NCBI GenBank assembly: GCA_902799685.1
Contig: CADCBO010000016.1
Coordinates: 1-52,228, forward strand
Direction of reading: 5' to 3'
Source of the DNA: an uncultured Bacteroidales bacterium
GTDB taxonomy: Bacteria; Bacteroidota; Bacteroidia; Bacteroidales; Bacteroidaceae
Length of the DNA stretch: 52,228 nt
Numbering within the stretch: position 1 is the stretch's first letter; each line of letters begins with the position of its first letter. The notes below the pieces were generated by a model. It was not told the origin of the DNA. It did not search any database and saw only the letters and a list, made by a program, of their open reading frames with translations. This document shows positions 24,418-33,368 of the stretch, piece after piece. A program made the translations under genes and the position numbers.

Positions 24418-27400
24418 ATGAAGAGACTACTGACAATTATCACCGTTTCTTTCATTTCCTTTATGGCCGTTAACGCCAGATACCTTCAACAGGTAGAGAT
24501 AGGAACTGACAAAGGACTCAGCTGCAATGCGGTCAAGTCATTCACTAAAGATGTCTATGGACGCCTGTGGGTAGGCACCATAAATGGAGCTGACCTGATA
24601 TCGAACGGTTCTATCAGGCAATACCAGTATTTCACCGTAAACGGCAATGACATCGTTACAGGCGATGTGGCTTCAATAGGCTGTACCCGAAGAGCCATAA
24701 TCGCCACCAGAACCCATATCATAGACTTTGACCCCGACAATGACTCCACCCGCATAGTAACATACAATGACAAAATAATCAGGACCGATTACATAATGAT
24801 GAAAGGCGATACCGCCTATTTCTTCAATATTCCGCTATGTGCCATAATGATGTATGACCTGGTCAACTGCAATACTACAATAGTAGCACAATTCCCTACC
24901 GAACGCCGTTTCCTGTTTACAAAGATTCTCGGCATTTCAAATGATAATGACCAGTTGCTGCTGGCCGAAGAGGACAGGGGTTTCTACTCTCTTAATCTGG
25001 TGACAGGAAACCTGACCCATATGGACATGCTTGGAGACAACATAAACCCAAGAGCGGCTTTTATAGACTCAAATGACATTTTATGGGTATCATATAAGAA
25101 CAAAGGCATAACAGGCTACTATGTCAAATCGGGATTTGACATGATAGCGCATTTTGATACAGGCAATTCTCAGATACCCGGAGGTAACATAAACGCCATA
25201 GAAGAGATGCCGGACGGTAACCTGCTTATCTGTACCATGGAATCTGTCTGCATACTGAACCGCAAAAGCGGTAAGATAGAAGACAAGCCTTTCAGAACCA
25301 TCTCTCCTGTTCATGTACTCTGTGCAATGGCTGACAAAAAGGAGAACAGAATCATTTTGGGAACATTGCACCGAGGCATTATTACGGTCAAGGAATCTTT
25401 TTTCCATACAATAAACAGTACCAATATGGAAAGTAATGTTGAAACCGACATTATTCCCATATCAGCATATCAGGATGAGAACGGAACCATCTGGTTCGGA
25501 ACTGGCGGTTCCGGACTGGTAAGGTTCAATGAGAAAACCGAGGAGTTCATTCCTATACCTGCCACCAATGGTATGAGAATTATGAATATCTGCCAATATG
25601 ACAAGGACAATCTGCTCATCACAGACCGGACCAAAGGACTGTTTCTGTACAATTCCCGAAGAGGAACTGTCAGTCAAGCCACATTTCTGACAGATGCCGG
25701 CATAAGCATTTCATCCTCAAGACTCTCCAACCTTAAGACATTATCCACACCTGACGGAGACATAATGCTCTTCAACTGCAACGGTCGCCACTTCATTTAC
25801 CGTCACAAGATTGGCGAAGTGCGTGAGATCATACTCCAGATGAACGGAGAAGAGAACAGGGGACTTGTTGAGGAAATAATGATGCAACCTTCACATGCTA
25901 CCGTAGTATGCGGCGGATGTATCTATGAGATTGACTACAAGACACTGCTGGCCAGACTCATTTTCCAAAGCCAGGATAACGGACACAGTGCCATATCACA
26001 TGTAGCCGAAGACTCTCACGGTATCATCTGGGCTTGTTCACCCGACCAACTAATATGCTTTGATCCACGAGCAAATAAGGTTTCATACATTATGGGCAAT
26101 CAGGACAACGGAGTATTCCTGTCTATGACCATAGACAATAAGGACCGGCTTTGGATTACCACTGATGATGCCATGATAATAATGTATGATACCAATGACA
26201 AGGAATTGAAAGAACCGTATTCATATTATGGACGGGATTGCGGAACAATGCTGAACTTCCTTACCAATTTCTCACTGAAATCAGAGAACGGCCTCATCTA
26301 CTTCCCGCATACATCAGGACTTATGGTAATCAATCCGGAGGATATCAACATACGTTACGACAGCGAGCCTTTCCTCATCGCCCTGACCAAGATAGTATTG
26401 GATGGAGTTGTACATGAAGCTACCAGTAACAGACAGAACAGCAAGGCCCTGAATATTCCCAGCAAATTCTCGCAACTGGAAATCCATATAGCATTGAACC
26501 AATTTGACCCTACTGGCAATGTTCCTATCAAATATACATTACTCAAAAAGGGACGCCCCTACCCTGTCCTTGAGAATATTACAGGAAACACTTCATTCAA
26601 CATACCCAAATCAACCCATGGATTATTCACTGTCATGGTCAGCCAACACACCATACAAGGATGGAGTGAGCCTCAGGAACTACTTTCATTCAATGTGGCA
26701 CGACCTTTTATTATGACTGTTCCGGCTTATCTTCTTATCATATCCATAATCATATCCATAAGCGTAACCATATCCAAAGTCAGCATCAGCCTGAAACAGA
26801 TTGACATGGATCGCGCCATGAACGCTCAGGAAAACAAGCACAAGGATGACAAAATCTCATTGATGTCAAATCTGGCACATGAACTCCGCACCCCACTCTC
26901 CCTGATATACAATCCGGTAAAGGACATGCTTGAGGAGAAAGCTGTCAAAGGAATTGACTATGAACGCATGGAGCGAATATTCAGCCAGGTCCAGAAAATG
27001 ACGGACATGGTAAACACCATTCTGGACAAGGGCACCAATGATGTAAGCAAGAGCGATATCGTAATAGAGCAAGTGGATCTAAACAAATGGCTCGGCAAGA
27101 TAATAGAGGACTTCAAGATTGACTGCTACGCCAAGGGGCTCAAGACAAGCTTTATACCTGATTCCGCTTTAGGAATGGTTGATATGGATGTCAATATGGT
27201 TGAGGTTGCCGTGAACAACATTATGAGCAACGCCATAAAATACAGCGACACAGGTACCATAACCATTTCCACAGCGCATGAAAAAGGAATAATACGGATT
27301 ATTTTCCAGGATGAGGGACGAGGATTCACCTGTAAACCGGAGGAGCTGTTCAAGCGCTATTACAGGGAGAATGAAAACATTCCCGGTTATGGTTTAGGAT

Positions 27401-28392
27401 TGTCATATTCAAAACTGATGATTGAAACTTTGGAAGGCAAGATTAAGGCCGAAAAGAACAATGGTCCGGGCTCTACATTCACCATTGAGATACCCGATGA
27501 CCTAGCCGAAAGATTCAAAAAAGTGCAATCATCCAAATCTCAAGCTCCCGCAACGGCCGGAAATACCGATATGGGGAACATTGACGACCAGGCACAGCAT
27601 GATGAGGTCAATTTTGACACAAAGAGTATGACATTGCTCATTGTCGATGACCAGGATGATATTCTTCAGTTCATTAAAGACGAATACTCTCCGCTGTTCA
27701 AGACCATCTATACAGCACATGACGGCAAAGAAGCACTGGACATTATCCGGCAACGCATGCCCAACGTGGTAGTCAGTGACATAATGATGCCTCGTATGAA
27801 TGGATTTGAACTATGTAAAACCATAAAGACCGATCTGGAATTGAGCAGTATCCCTGTAATACTGCTCACATCCAGAAGCGATCCCAAAAACCAGGACATG
27901 GGCTACAAGATGGGGGCCGACTCTTTCCTGCCCAAGCCGTTTGACTCCAAGCTTCTTTACAAGATAATCAGAAGCCAGCTCAAGAACAGGTTTGAGATAA
28001 AGCGTCAGTACGCCACATCATTCTTTACCGCCATATCAGAGGACCAGACATTCAGTGCCGCCGATGAGCAGTTCGTACTCAAGCTCAACCGCTTTATACG
28101 TGAGAACCTGAGCAATACCATGCTTGGCGTGGATATGATTGTGGATCACATGAACGTATCACGTACCACCCTGTTCAACAAGATGAACAACCTGGTAGGT
28201 GCATCCACAAACAAGTACATACGCCGCATAAGGATTGAGGCTGCCAAAGAGATGCTCTCCAAGACAAACAAGTCAGTAGGAACCATCGCCGAGGAGACAG
28301 GATTCTCTGAGAGCCAGTATTTCAGCACGGTGTTCAAGCAGGAAACAGGAATGACACCATCACAGTTCAAGGATTCACTGCGCAATTTATAA
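24418..28392 (+). CDS. Hybrid two-component system protein (HTCS), intact receiver
   Basis: Tandem paralogue of the preceding gene, about 1324 residues from the ATG at 24418 (an in-frame TTG at 24406 is rejected). Signal peptide MKRLLTIITVSFISFMAVNA; periplasmic propeller repeats (GRLWVGTINGADLISNG, GTIWFGTGGSGLVRF); Y_Y_Y domain; membrane helix about 768-790; HisKA with H821 (LAHELRTPLSLIYNP); ATPase (NNIMSNAIKYS, GYGLGLSYSKL); receiver with acidic pair D1077-D1078 and phospho-acceptor D1121 in VVSDIMMPRMNG; and a canonical AraC HTH (SRTTLFNKMNNLVG, ETGFSESQYFSTVFKQETGMTPSQF). All signalling residues look functional. The two proteins align almost without length change. The gene is convergent with dprA, 12 bases apart, with no terminator seen. 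Confidence 0.95.
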   Translation: MKRLLTIITVSFISFMAVNARYLQQVEIGTDKGLSCNAVKSFTKDVYGRLWVGTINGADLISNGSIRQYQYFTVNGNDIVTGDVASIGCTRRAIIATRTHIIDFDPDNDSTRIVTYNDKIIRTDYIMMKGDTAYFFNIPLCAIMMYDLVNCNTTIVAQFPTERRFLFTKILGISNDNDQLLLAEEDRGFYSLNLVTGNLTHMDMLGDNINPRAAFIDSNDILWVSYKNKGITGYYVKSGFDMIAHFDTGNSQIPGGNINAIEEMPDGNLLICTMESVCILNRKSGKIEDKPFRTISPVHVLCAMADKKENRIILGTLHRGIITVKESFFHTINSTNMESNVETDIIPISAYQDENGTIWFGTGGSGLVRFNEKTEEFIPIPATNGMRIMNICQYDKDNLLITDRTKGLFLYNSRRGTVSQATFLTDAGISISSSRLSNLKTLSTPDGDIMLFNCNGRHFIYRHKIGEVREIILQMNGEENRGLVEEIMMQPSHATVVCGGCIYEIDYKTLLARLIFQSQDNGHSAISHVAEDSHGIIWACSPDQLICFDPRANKVSYIMGNQDNGVFLSMTIDNKDRLWITTDDAMIIMYDTNDKELKEPYSYYGRDCGTMLNFLTNFSLKSENGLIYFPHTSGLMVINPEDINIRYDSEPFLIALTKIVLDGVVHEATSNRQNSKALNIPSKFSQLEIHIALNQFDPTGNVPIKYTLLKKGRPYPVLENITGNTSFNIPKSTHGLFTVMVSQHTIQGWSEPQELLSFNVARPFIMTVPAYLLIISIIISISVTISKVSISLKQIDMDRAMNAQENKHKDDKISLMSNLAHELRTPLSLIYNPVKDMLEEKAVKGIDYERMERIFSQVQKMTDMVNTILDKGTNDVSKSDIVIEQVDLNKWLGKIIEDFKIDCYAKGLKTSFIPDSALGMVDMDVNMVEVAVNNIMSNAIKYSDTGTITISTAHEKGIIRIIFQDEGRGFTCKPEELFKRYYRENENIPGYGLGLSYSKLMIETLEGKIKAEKNNGPGSTFTIEIPDDLAERFKKVQSSKSQAPATAGNTDMGNIDDQAQHDEVNFDTKSMTLLIVDDQDDILQFIKDEYSPLFKTIYTAHDGKEALDIIRQRMPNVVVSDIMMPRMNGFELCKTIKTDLELSSIPVILLTSRSDPKNQDMGYKMGADSFLPKPFDSKLLYKIIRSQLKNRFEIKRQYATSFFTAISEDQTFSAADEQFVLKLNRFIRENLSNTMLGVDMIVDHMNVSRTTLFNKMNNLVGASTNKYIRRIRIEAAKEMLSKTNKSVGTIAEETGFSESQYFSTVFKQETGMTPSQFKDSLRNL

Positions 28393-28404
28393 GAATCTGT
28401 CAAC

Positions 28405-29517
28405 TCAGCAGGGTTTGCAAAGCGCTCCCGGCGTCTGTATCACAAGGCCTTTCATCTCCAGATTGAAAAGGATGGATGATAAACGCGGATAAGGAATGTT
28501 CAGTTCCGTAATAATGGTGTTGATATGAACTCCCTGTGCTTTTAGCCTGATTCTTTCATATACAACCTTCTCTTCATCTGACAGTTCCGGGAACAGCTCT
28601 TTCTGTACAGGAACATTCTTTCCGGCCTTATCATTCCAGTTCATGGCATTTACAAAGTCTATGGCTGACGTTATCAGACTTGCCCTGTTATCCCTTATCA
28701 GTTCGTTACAACCCACTGAATAAGGATCGCCCACACTGCCGGGAAAGGCAAAACAGTCACGGCTATAGCTTTCTGCTATCTCGGCGGTGATTAGCGAGCC
28801 TCCCTTGGCCGCTGATTCCACTACTACAACCGCATCTGCCATTCCGGCAATCACTCTGTTACGTCTGACAAAATTATGCCCCAACGGAACCGTCCTTGAC
28901 ATAAACTCAGTAACCAACCCTCCGTCAGAAAGCATCTCTTTTGCAACACTGCGATGTGATGTGGGATATATCATATCAAGACCGTGTGCAAGAACAGCAA
29001 TGGTAGGACAGCCAGCCTCAAGAGCCGCCCTATGAGATTCAATGTCTATCCCATATGCCAATCCGCTGACAATAGTGACATCAGGGCATAACCCATGTAA
29101 CTCTTTAATAAAAGTGTGGCACATTCTGCGACCATAGTCGGTAGCCTTTCTTGTGCCTACAATAGCTACCATCCTGGCAGCATTGTAATTGACGTTACCC
29201 AATGAAAACAAGACAAGGGGAGCATCGTTGCAGTCCAGCAAGCGTGCAGGATAATCGGAATCAGCGGGTGTTATGCATCTTATACCGTGTCTTTCAATAA
29301 ACTCCAGTTCTTCACGGACAAAAGAATCATACCCGGAACCGCATAGCGCATCAATGATGTGCATATCGATTCCGGGTATGATTTCTTTAAGATGTTCGCG
29401 ATTCCTGAAGATCTCCTGCGCGCTGCCTAACTGTTCATACAGGTATTTGGCACCTGTACAACCAAGTCCGTCTATTCTGTTTAGAGTGAGCAGCGCCGTC
29501 AGTTCATCTTCCGGCAT
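28405..29517 (-). CDS. dprA: DNA processing protein DprA
   Basis: Loads RecA on incoming single-stranded DNA during transformation; also widespread in bacteria not known to be competent. The 370 residues include an N-terminal HhH/SAM-like region (LNRIDGLGCTGAKYLYEQLG), the Rossmann-like core with VAIVGTRKATDYGRR, IVSGLAYGIDIESHRAAL, GHNFVRRNRVIAGM and GGSLITAEIA, and a C-terminal winged-helix region (about 305-365, INTIITELNIPYPRLSSIL). It lies 20 bases after the OmpA/TPR lipoprotein gene and is probably co-transcribed with it. Confidence 0.94.
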   Translation of the reverse strand: MPEDELTALLTLNRIDGLGCTGAKYLYEQLGSAQEIFRNREHLKEIIPGIDMHIIDALCGSGYDSFVREELEFIERHGIRCITPADSDYPARLLDCNDAPLVLFSLGNVNYNAARMVAIVGTRKATDYGRRMCHTFIKELHGLCPDVTIVSGLAYGIDIESHRAALEAGCPTIAVLAHGLDMIYPTSHRSVAKEMLSDGGLVTEFMSRTVPLGHNFVRRNRVIAGMADAVVVVESAAKGGSLITAEIAESYSRDCFAFPGSVGDPYSVGCNELIRDNRASLITSAIDFVNAMNWNDKAGKNVPVQKELFPELSDEEKVVYERIRLKAQGVHINTIITELNIPYPRLSSILFNLEMKGLVIQTPGALCKPC

Positions 29518-29537
29518 TTGTTCACGCGACTAACTTA

Positions 29538-31223
29538 TCAAAGAGAGCTGAGCTGTGACTGGAACTTATAGAATTCCTTATCTGCCAAAGCCTTTGCCTT
29601 AAGTGATGCATCCATGCTTATGGCTTTCCTGAGGTTCTGCACAACAGCAGCTGCATCATTTGTATTAGCAGCAGCTACAGCTGCAAGATAAGCGGTATTG
29701 GCATCTGCATTCTTGACAGCATCAAGAACCCTCTTGGCACCTGAATAGTCATTAGTCATGATCATTGCCAAAGCCTCGGCATTGGTGTTACTGCCTTTAA
29801 GGGCTGTAAGAGCACGCTCATACTGTCCCTGAGCAATATAGAGGTTTCCGAGAGCCTCCTGAACCTCCTTGCCCTGACCTCCCTTTGAGAGATATGTCTG
29901 GGCATCAGCCGGCTTACCCTGTGCCAGGCAGAGAAGACCCATGTTGGTGTTGACCTCCTGAGCTGTGGCATTCAGTGAAAGAGCCTTCTTGTAATTTGAC
30001 TCTGCGGTAGCAAAATCACCATCCTTGAATGCAAGTTCACCAAGGTTGTTGAATGCACGATAATCATTGGGGAAATTGCGTGTGGCAGTTGTGTAGATAG
30101 CCTTCTTCTCAGCCTTGTCCTCTGTAAGAGTTGCAGCATAGAGAAGTTCCTCAAGACTCAAAGCTGAAGCATTTGACTTATAAGTATCCTTGATCTCATC
30201 GTCTGAACGGCCGATAATCTGGTAGTTCAATGTAAGACGAGCCTTACGCAACAGCGGGAGAATGTCGGAAGCCAGGTTCTTATATACAGCTGACAGGTTC
30301 TTTATCTCAGCCTCACGCCTTTCGGGATCATTGTACATAGAGAGGATACGGAGGATAAGATCCTTGTCCTGAAGATTTGAAGCCTGAACAAGTTTCTGGA
30401 AATTATCCCAGTCCTGAGCAGTATAGCTAGACTCAATTGAGGTGCCTGTCTTAGCCTTCTTGATCTCATTCTGGGCATACTTGACAGCATTAGCCTCACG
30501 CTGTGAAGCCAGTTTGTCATTCAACTTGACACCACCGTCAGGAGAAGCATAGGCTGAAATCTCGATGTTGTCAACAGCATAGTTCTTTGTGTCGGCAGTA
30601 TAATCCTTGAGGGCCTGGATAAGATCCTTAACCTCAGTCTTACCGGTCTCGGATGAACGGACATTAGCCTGCTGGATCACAAACATGATATCAGCATCCT
30701 GGGCCTTCTTGATAATGCGCTGGTATGCATCCTTGGAATCGGCTGTGTTAGCTCCCTTGGCAGTCTGTGAATAGAGCTCGCCGGTAGCCTTGACACCATA
30801 GGCCAGATGTACAGGAGCCAGTTCAATGGGTTTGCCATTCTTTGTCGCATTGAAAGTGAGGACAAGTTCTGACTCGGCCATCTCGGGCTGGTACTTGAAA
30901 TTACCGTTGTAGGTGAATGAACCGCCTTCCTTCCATTCGATAACCTTACCGTTACCCTGTACTTTCTCTCCCTGAAGAGTTACAGGCTCACCCTTGACAG
31001 AACCGCCATTCCAACGGAGCTCGGGAGTAGCAGTGCACACCACCTTCTTGACGAAAGACTTTGAAGGGAATGTACCGGTTACCTTGTACTCAACCTGACC
31101 GCCTTTTGCCTCCAGAGGATCCGGATTTACAGTAAAATACTCGTCCTTTACCTGCATGTTCTTGCAGCTGGCAAACATCAGAACACCTGCGCAGAAAAGA
31201 GCGAAACGAAATGATTTTGACAT
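29538..31223 (-). CDS. Lipoprotein with OmpA-like and TPR domains
   Basis: Outer-membrane or periplasmic lipoprotein of 561 residues. A signal peptide ends in a lipobox with Cys20 (MFASC). Residues about 25-175 form a beta-rich domain repeated in related Bacteroidales proteins. Residues about 190-340 resemble an OmpA-like domain: ISAYASPDGGVKLNDKLASQRE has the spacing of the peptidoglycan-binding motif, but a long insert follows. The C-terminal 200 residues are tetratricopeptide repeats (FNNLGELAFKDGDFATAESNYKKAL, NMGLLCLAQGKPADAQTYL). Probably a scaffold linking outer membrane and peptidoglycan. Strong codon bias and a good promoter suggest abundance. The precise function is unknown. Confidence 0.8.
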   Translation of the reverse strand: MSKSFRFALFCAGVLMFASCKNMQVKDEYFTVNPDPLEAKGGQVEYKVTGTFPSKSFVKKVVCTATPELRWNGGSVKGEPVTLQGEKVQGNGKVIEWKEGGSFTYNGNFKYQPEMAESELVLTFNATKNGKPIELAPVHLAYGVKATGELYSQTAKGANTADSKDAYQRIIKKAQDADIMFVIQQANVRSSETGKTEVKDLIQALKDYTADTKNYAVDNIEISAYASPDGGVKLNDKLASQREANAVKYAQNEIKKAKTGTSIESSYTAQDWDNFQKLVQASNLQDKDLILRILSMYNDPERREAEIKNLSAVYKNLASDILPLLRKARLTLNYQIIGRSDDEIKDTYKSNASALSLEELLYAATLTEDKAEKKAIYTTATRNFPNDYRAFNNLGELAFKDGDFATAESNYKKALSLNATAQEVNTNMGLLCLAQGKPADAQTYLSKGGQGKEVQEALGNLYIAQGQYERALTALKGSNTNAEALAMIMTNDYSGAKRVLDAVKNADANTAYLAAVAAANTNDAAAVVQNLRKAISMDASLKAKALADKEFYKFQSQLSSL

Positions 31224-31276
31224 AATTTTAATTATTAATTGTTGGTTAAACTTCTAGCCTATAGTACGCATTTGTG

Positions 31277-31305
31277 CAAAACTACAAAAAGAATGGCAGA
31301 TACAA
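31277..31305 (-). promoter_or_regulatory. Promoter of the OmpA/TPR lipoprotein-dprA unit
   Basis: Minus strand TTG (31305-31303), 18 bases, TAGTTTTG (31284-31277), then CAC. A full -7 match; the implied leader is about 47 bases. Confidence 0.6.
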
Positions 31306-31328
31306 TACTATAGAAAGACTATTTTTAT

Positions 31329-31347
31329 AAAAAAAGACACTTTTTTT
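31329..31347 (-). terminator. A/T hairpin downstream of xerD
   Basis: AAAAAAAG-TGT-CTTTTTTT on the minus strand is a perfect eight-pair stem, nearly all A:T, 31 bases after the xerD stop. It may act as a weak terminator between xerD and the lipoprotein promoter; composition alone could also produce it. Confidence 0.35.
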
Positions 31348-31377
31348 GAGCCAAAACGACATTATGGAACAGAAAAC

Positions 31378-32307
31378 TCACATATTGTTGCGGGGATGAT
31401 GCATGACTATCTCTTCGCGCAGGCGGTTGCTGTCTATGTGAGTGTATATTTCCGTAGTGGATATCTTCTCATGTCCAAGCATACATTGGATGGCGCGCAG
31501 GTTTGCGCCGCCTTCAAGCAGATGCGTGGCGAATGAATGGCGGAAAGTGTGCGGACTCACGGTCTTTTCTATACCTGCCATTGCGGAAAGGTTCTTGACT
31601 ATATCGAAAACCATGATTCTGGACAAAGGACGTCCACGCCTTATGCTCAGGAAAAGATAAGGTTCTGAACCCGGCCTGATGTCGATCTGACACCGGTCAG
31701 TCAGATACAGCCCGATCTCTTTGACTGCCCGGTCTGATATAGGCACCAGCCGTTGTTTGCTGCCTTTTCCTGAAACACGGATAAAACCCTCTTCCAGGAA
31801 CAGGTCTTCCATCTTGAGAGAACAAAGCTCTGATACACGTAGTCCGCAACTGTACATTGTCTCTATCATAGCCCTGTTGCGATGTCCCTCCGGTTGGGAA
31901 AGGTCAATCTGTCCTATTATACTGTCTATCTCCTGCACGGAAAGCACATCAGGCAAATGACGGCCCATGCGGGGAGCTTCGAGCATCTCACTTGGATCAT
32001 CCTCACGATATCCGTCCAGGCACAGGAACTTGAACAGAGACTTGACTCCTGATATTATGCGGGCCTGGGAACGGGGCGCGATACCTATGTCACCCATGGC
32101 GGCGGCAAAGCCGTGAAGGTCATCAAGAGTGACAGCATTTAAGTCAATGTCACAGTCATCCAGATACGTCAACAGCTTGTGGGCATCGTCCATATACGCC
32201 TCAAGCGTATTTGGCGAAAGGGACTTCTCCAATAGCAGATACTGACGGTAACGCTTCAGCATGTCTCCGTATGATCCTTCCGACTGTTGTTCCCGAACAG
32301 TTTTCAT
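31378..32307 (-). CDS. xerD: Tyrosine recombinase XerD
   Basis: Partner recombinase of XerC at dif. The open frame reaches back to 32502, but I start at the ATG at 32307 (MKTVREQQ). This gives 309 residues, the usual XerD size, and avoids overlapping the divergent methyltransferase. Catalytic residues are complete: R157 (CGLRVSELCSL), K181, H253 and R256 (HTFRHSFATHLLEGGANLR), H279 (LGHEKISTTEIYTH) and Tyr288. The GAN LRAIQ text is characteristic of XerD. It diverges from the O-methyltransferase gene, 64 bases apart. Confidence 0.9.
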   Translation of the reverse strand: MKTVREQQSEGSYGDMLKRYRQYLLLEKSLSPNTLEAYMDDAHKLLTYLDDCDIDLNAVTLDDLHGFAAAMGDIGIAPRSQARIISGVKSLFKFLCLDGYREDDPSEMLEAPRMGRHLPDVLSVQEIDSIIGQIDLSQPEGHRNRAMIETMYSCGLRVSELCSLKMEDLFLEEGFIRVSGKGSKQRLVPISDRAVKEIGLYLTDRCQIDIRPGSEPYLFLSIRRGRPLSRIMVFDIVKNLSAMAGIEKTVSPHTFRHSFATHLLEGGANLRAIQCMLGHEKISTTEIYTHIDSNRLREEIVMHHPRNNM

Positions 32308-32325
32308 ATTGTCAGAAAAACCGAT

Positions 32326-32333
32326 TAACTTTG
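32326..32333 (+). promoter_or_regulatory. Promoter -7 element for the methyltransferase-rbfA-permease operon
   Basis: TAACTTTG followed by CAG, 38 bases before the ATG at 32372. A TTG at 32309-32311 is too close (14-base gap) to be a standard -33 element. Confidence 0.5.
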
Positions 32334-32371
32334 CAGTGTCCTTTATTACGGACACCAAAGATAGACAAAAT

Positions 32372-33046
32372 ATGGCAACATCCGGACAAGGGATAGGATA
32401 TACCGGCGAAGACAGGCTTGAAGAATACATATCGGCACATCTGGAGCCTGAAAGCCGATTGCTCAGGGAACTGTATCGCGAAACCAATCTCAGATTGATC
32501 AACCCGAGAATGGCATCGGGTCATATACAGGGACGCCTGCTCAAGATGCTGGTCACGATGATAAGACCGCAGCTGGTTCTTGAGATAGGGACATTTACCG
32601 GATATGCCACACTTTGCTTGGCCGAAGGCCTACCGGAAGGCGGAGAGATACATACCATAGAAATTGACGATGAATTGGAGGATTTTATATGCAAAAACAT
32701 AAAAAAATCCCCGTTCTCAGACCGCATCCGGCTGCATATAGGCAATGCTCTGGAAACAGTGCCGCAACTGGGGCTTATGTTTGACATGATATTCCTGGAT
32801 GGTGAAAAGACAGAATATCCTGACTATTATGACACCTTCATGGAATATCTCAGACCAGGTGGCTACATGATTGCCGACAACACTCTTTGGGACGGGCACG
32901 TGGTGGACAAGGATTATGACTCCGACCCTCAGACGGCGGCGGTCAAAAGATTCAATGACATGGTGGCGGCCGATGACCGCGTTGAGGTGGCAATGATACC
33001 CATACGGGACGGACTGACAATTATCAGGAAATATGGACAGTACTAG
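32372..33046 (+). CDS. Class I SAM-dependent O-methyltransferase (TrmR/COMT-like)
   Basis: Methyltransferase of the caffeoyl-CoA O-methyltransferase/YrrM family; a known relative, TrmR, methylates the wobble uridine of tRNA. Start at the ATG at 32372 (MATSGQGIGYTGEDRLEEYI) gives 224 residues; the open frame extends upstream to 32261 but would run into the xerD promoter region. SAM-binding VLEIGTFTGYATLCLAEGL, acidic loop IEIDDE, metal-binding DGEKTEYPDYYD and DNTLWDGHV are all present. rbfA starts 14 bases before its stop, supporting co-transcription and perhaps a translation-related role. Confidence 0.88.
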   Translation: MATSGQGIGYTGEDRLEEYISAHLEPESRLLRELYRETNLRLINPRMASGHIQGRLLKMLVTMIRPQLVLEIGTFTGYATLCLAEGLPEGGEIHTIEIDDELEDFICKNIKKSPFSDRIRLHIGNALETVPQLGLMFDMIFLDGEKTEYPDYYDTFMEYLRPGGYMIADNTLWDGHVVDKDYDSDPQTAAVKRFNDMVAADDRVEVAMIPIRDGLTIIRKYGQY

Positions 33047-33368
33047 ACAACAGAAGATTTCAAGACTTATACAGAAGGAACTAAGCGAAATGTTCCTTAT
33101 GCAGACCAAACTTACAAGAGGTCTGATGATCACGGTAAGCGAGGTAAAGGTAAGCAGCGACCTTAGCATTGCCAGCGTATATCTGAGCGTGTTTCCATCG
33201 GAAAAAGGTGAAGAAACGGTAAAAAACATCAACAGCAATGTCAAGGACATAAGGTATGATTTTGGCCAAAGGGTAAGACACCAGCTCCGCATAATTCCGG
33301 AACTGCGTTTCTTCCTTGACAAGACTCTGGATTACATGGCACACATTGACGAACTGCTTAAAAAGTGA
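33033..33368 (+). CDS. rbfA: Ribosome-binding factor A
   Basis: Assembly factor for the 30S subunit. The 111 residues show the KH-type fold signature: RLIQKELSEMF near the start, ITVSEVKVSSDLSIASVYLSVF in the middle and RHQLRIIPELRFFLDKTLDYMAHIDELL at the end (the quoted pieces are partial). It overlaps the methyltransferase end by 14 bases and its stop overlaps the GTG start of the permease gene (GTGA). Confidence 0.92.
   Translation: MDSTRQQKISRLIQKELSEMFLMQTKLTRGLMITVSEVKVSSDLSIASVYLSVFPSEKGEETVKNINSNVKDIRYDFGQRVRHQLRIIPELRFFLDKTLDYMAHIDELLKK

Noticed and set aside
32261-32502. Long 5' extensions of xerD (to 32502) and of the O-methyltransferase (to 32261), giving overlapping divergent genes
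   Set aside because: The extensions carry no family sequence and overlap each other's promoter region; the internal ATGs at 32307 and 32372 give normal lengths.
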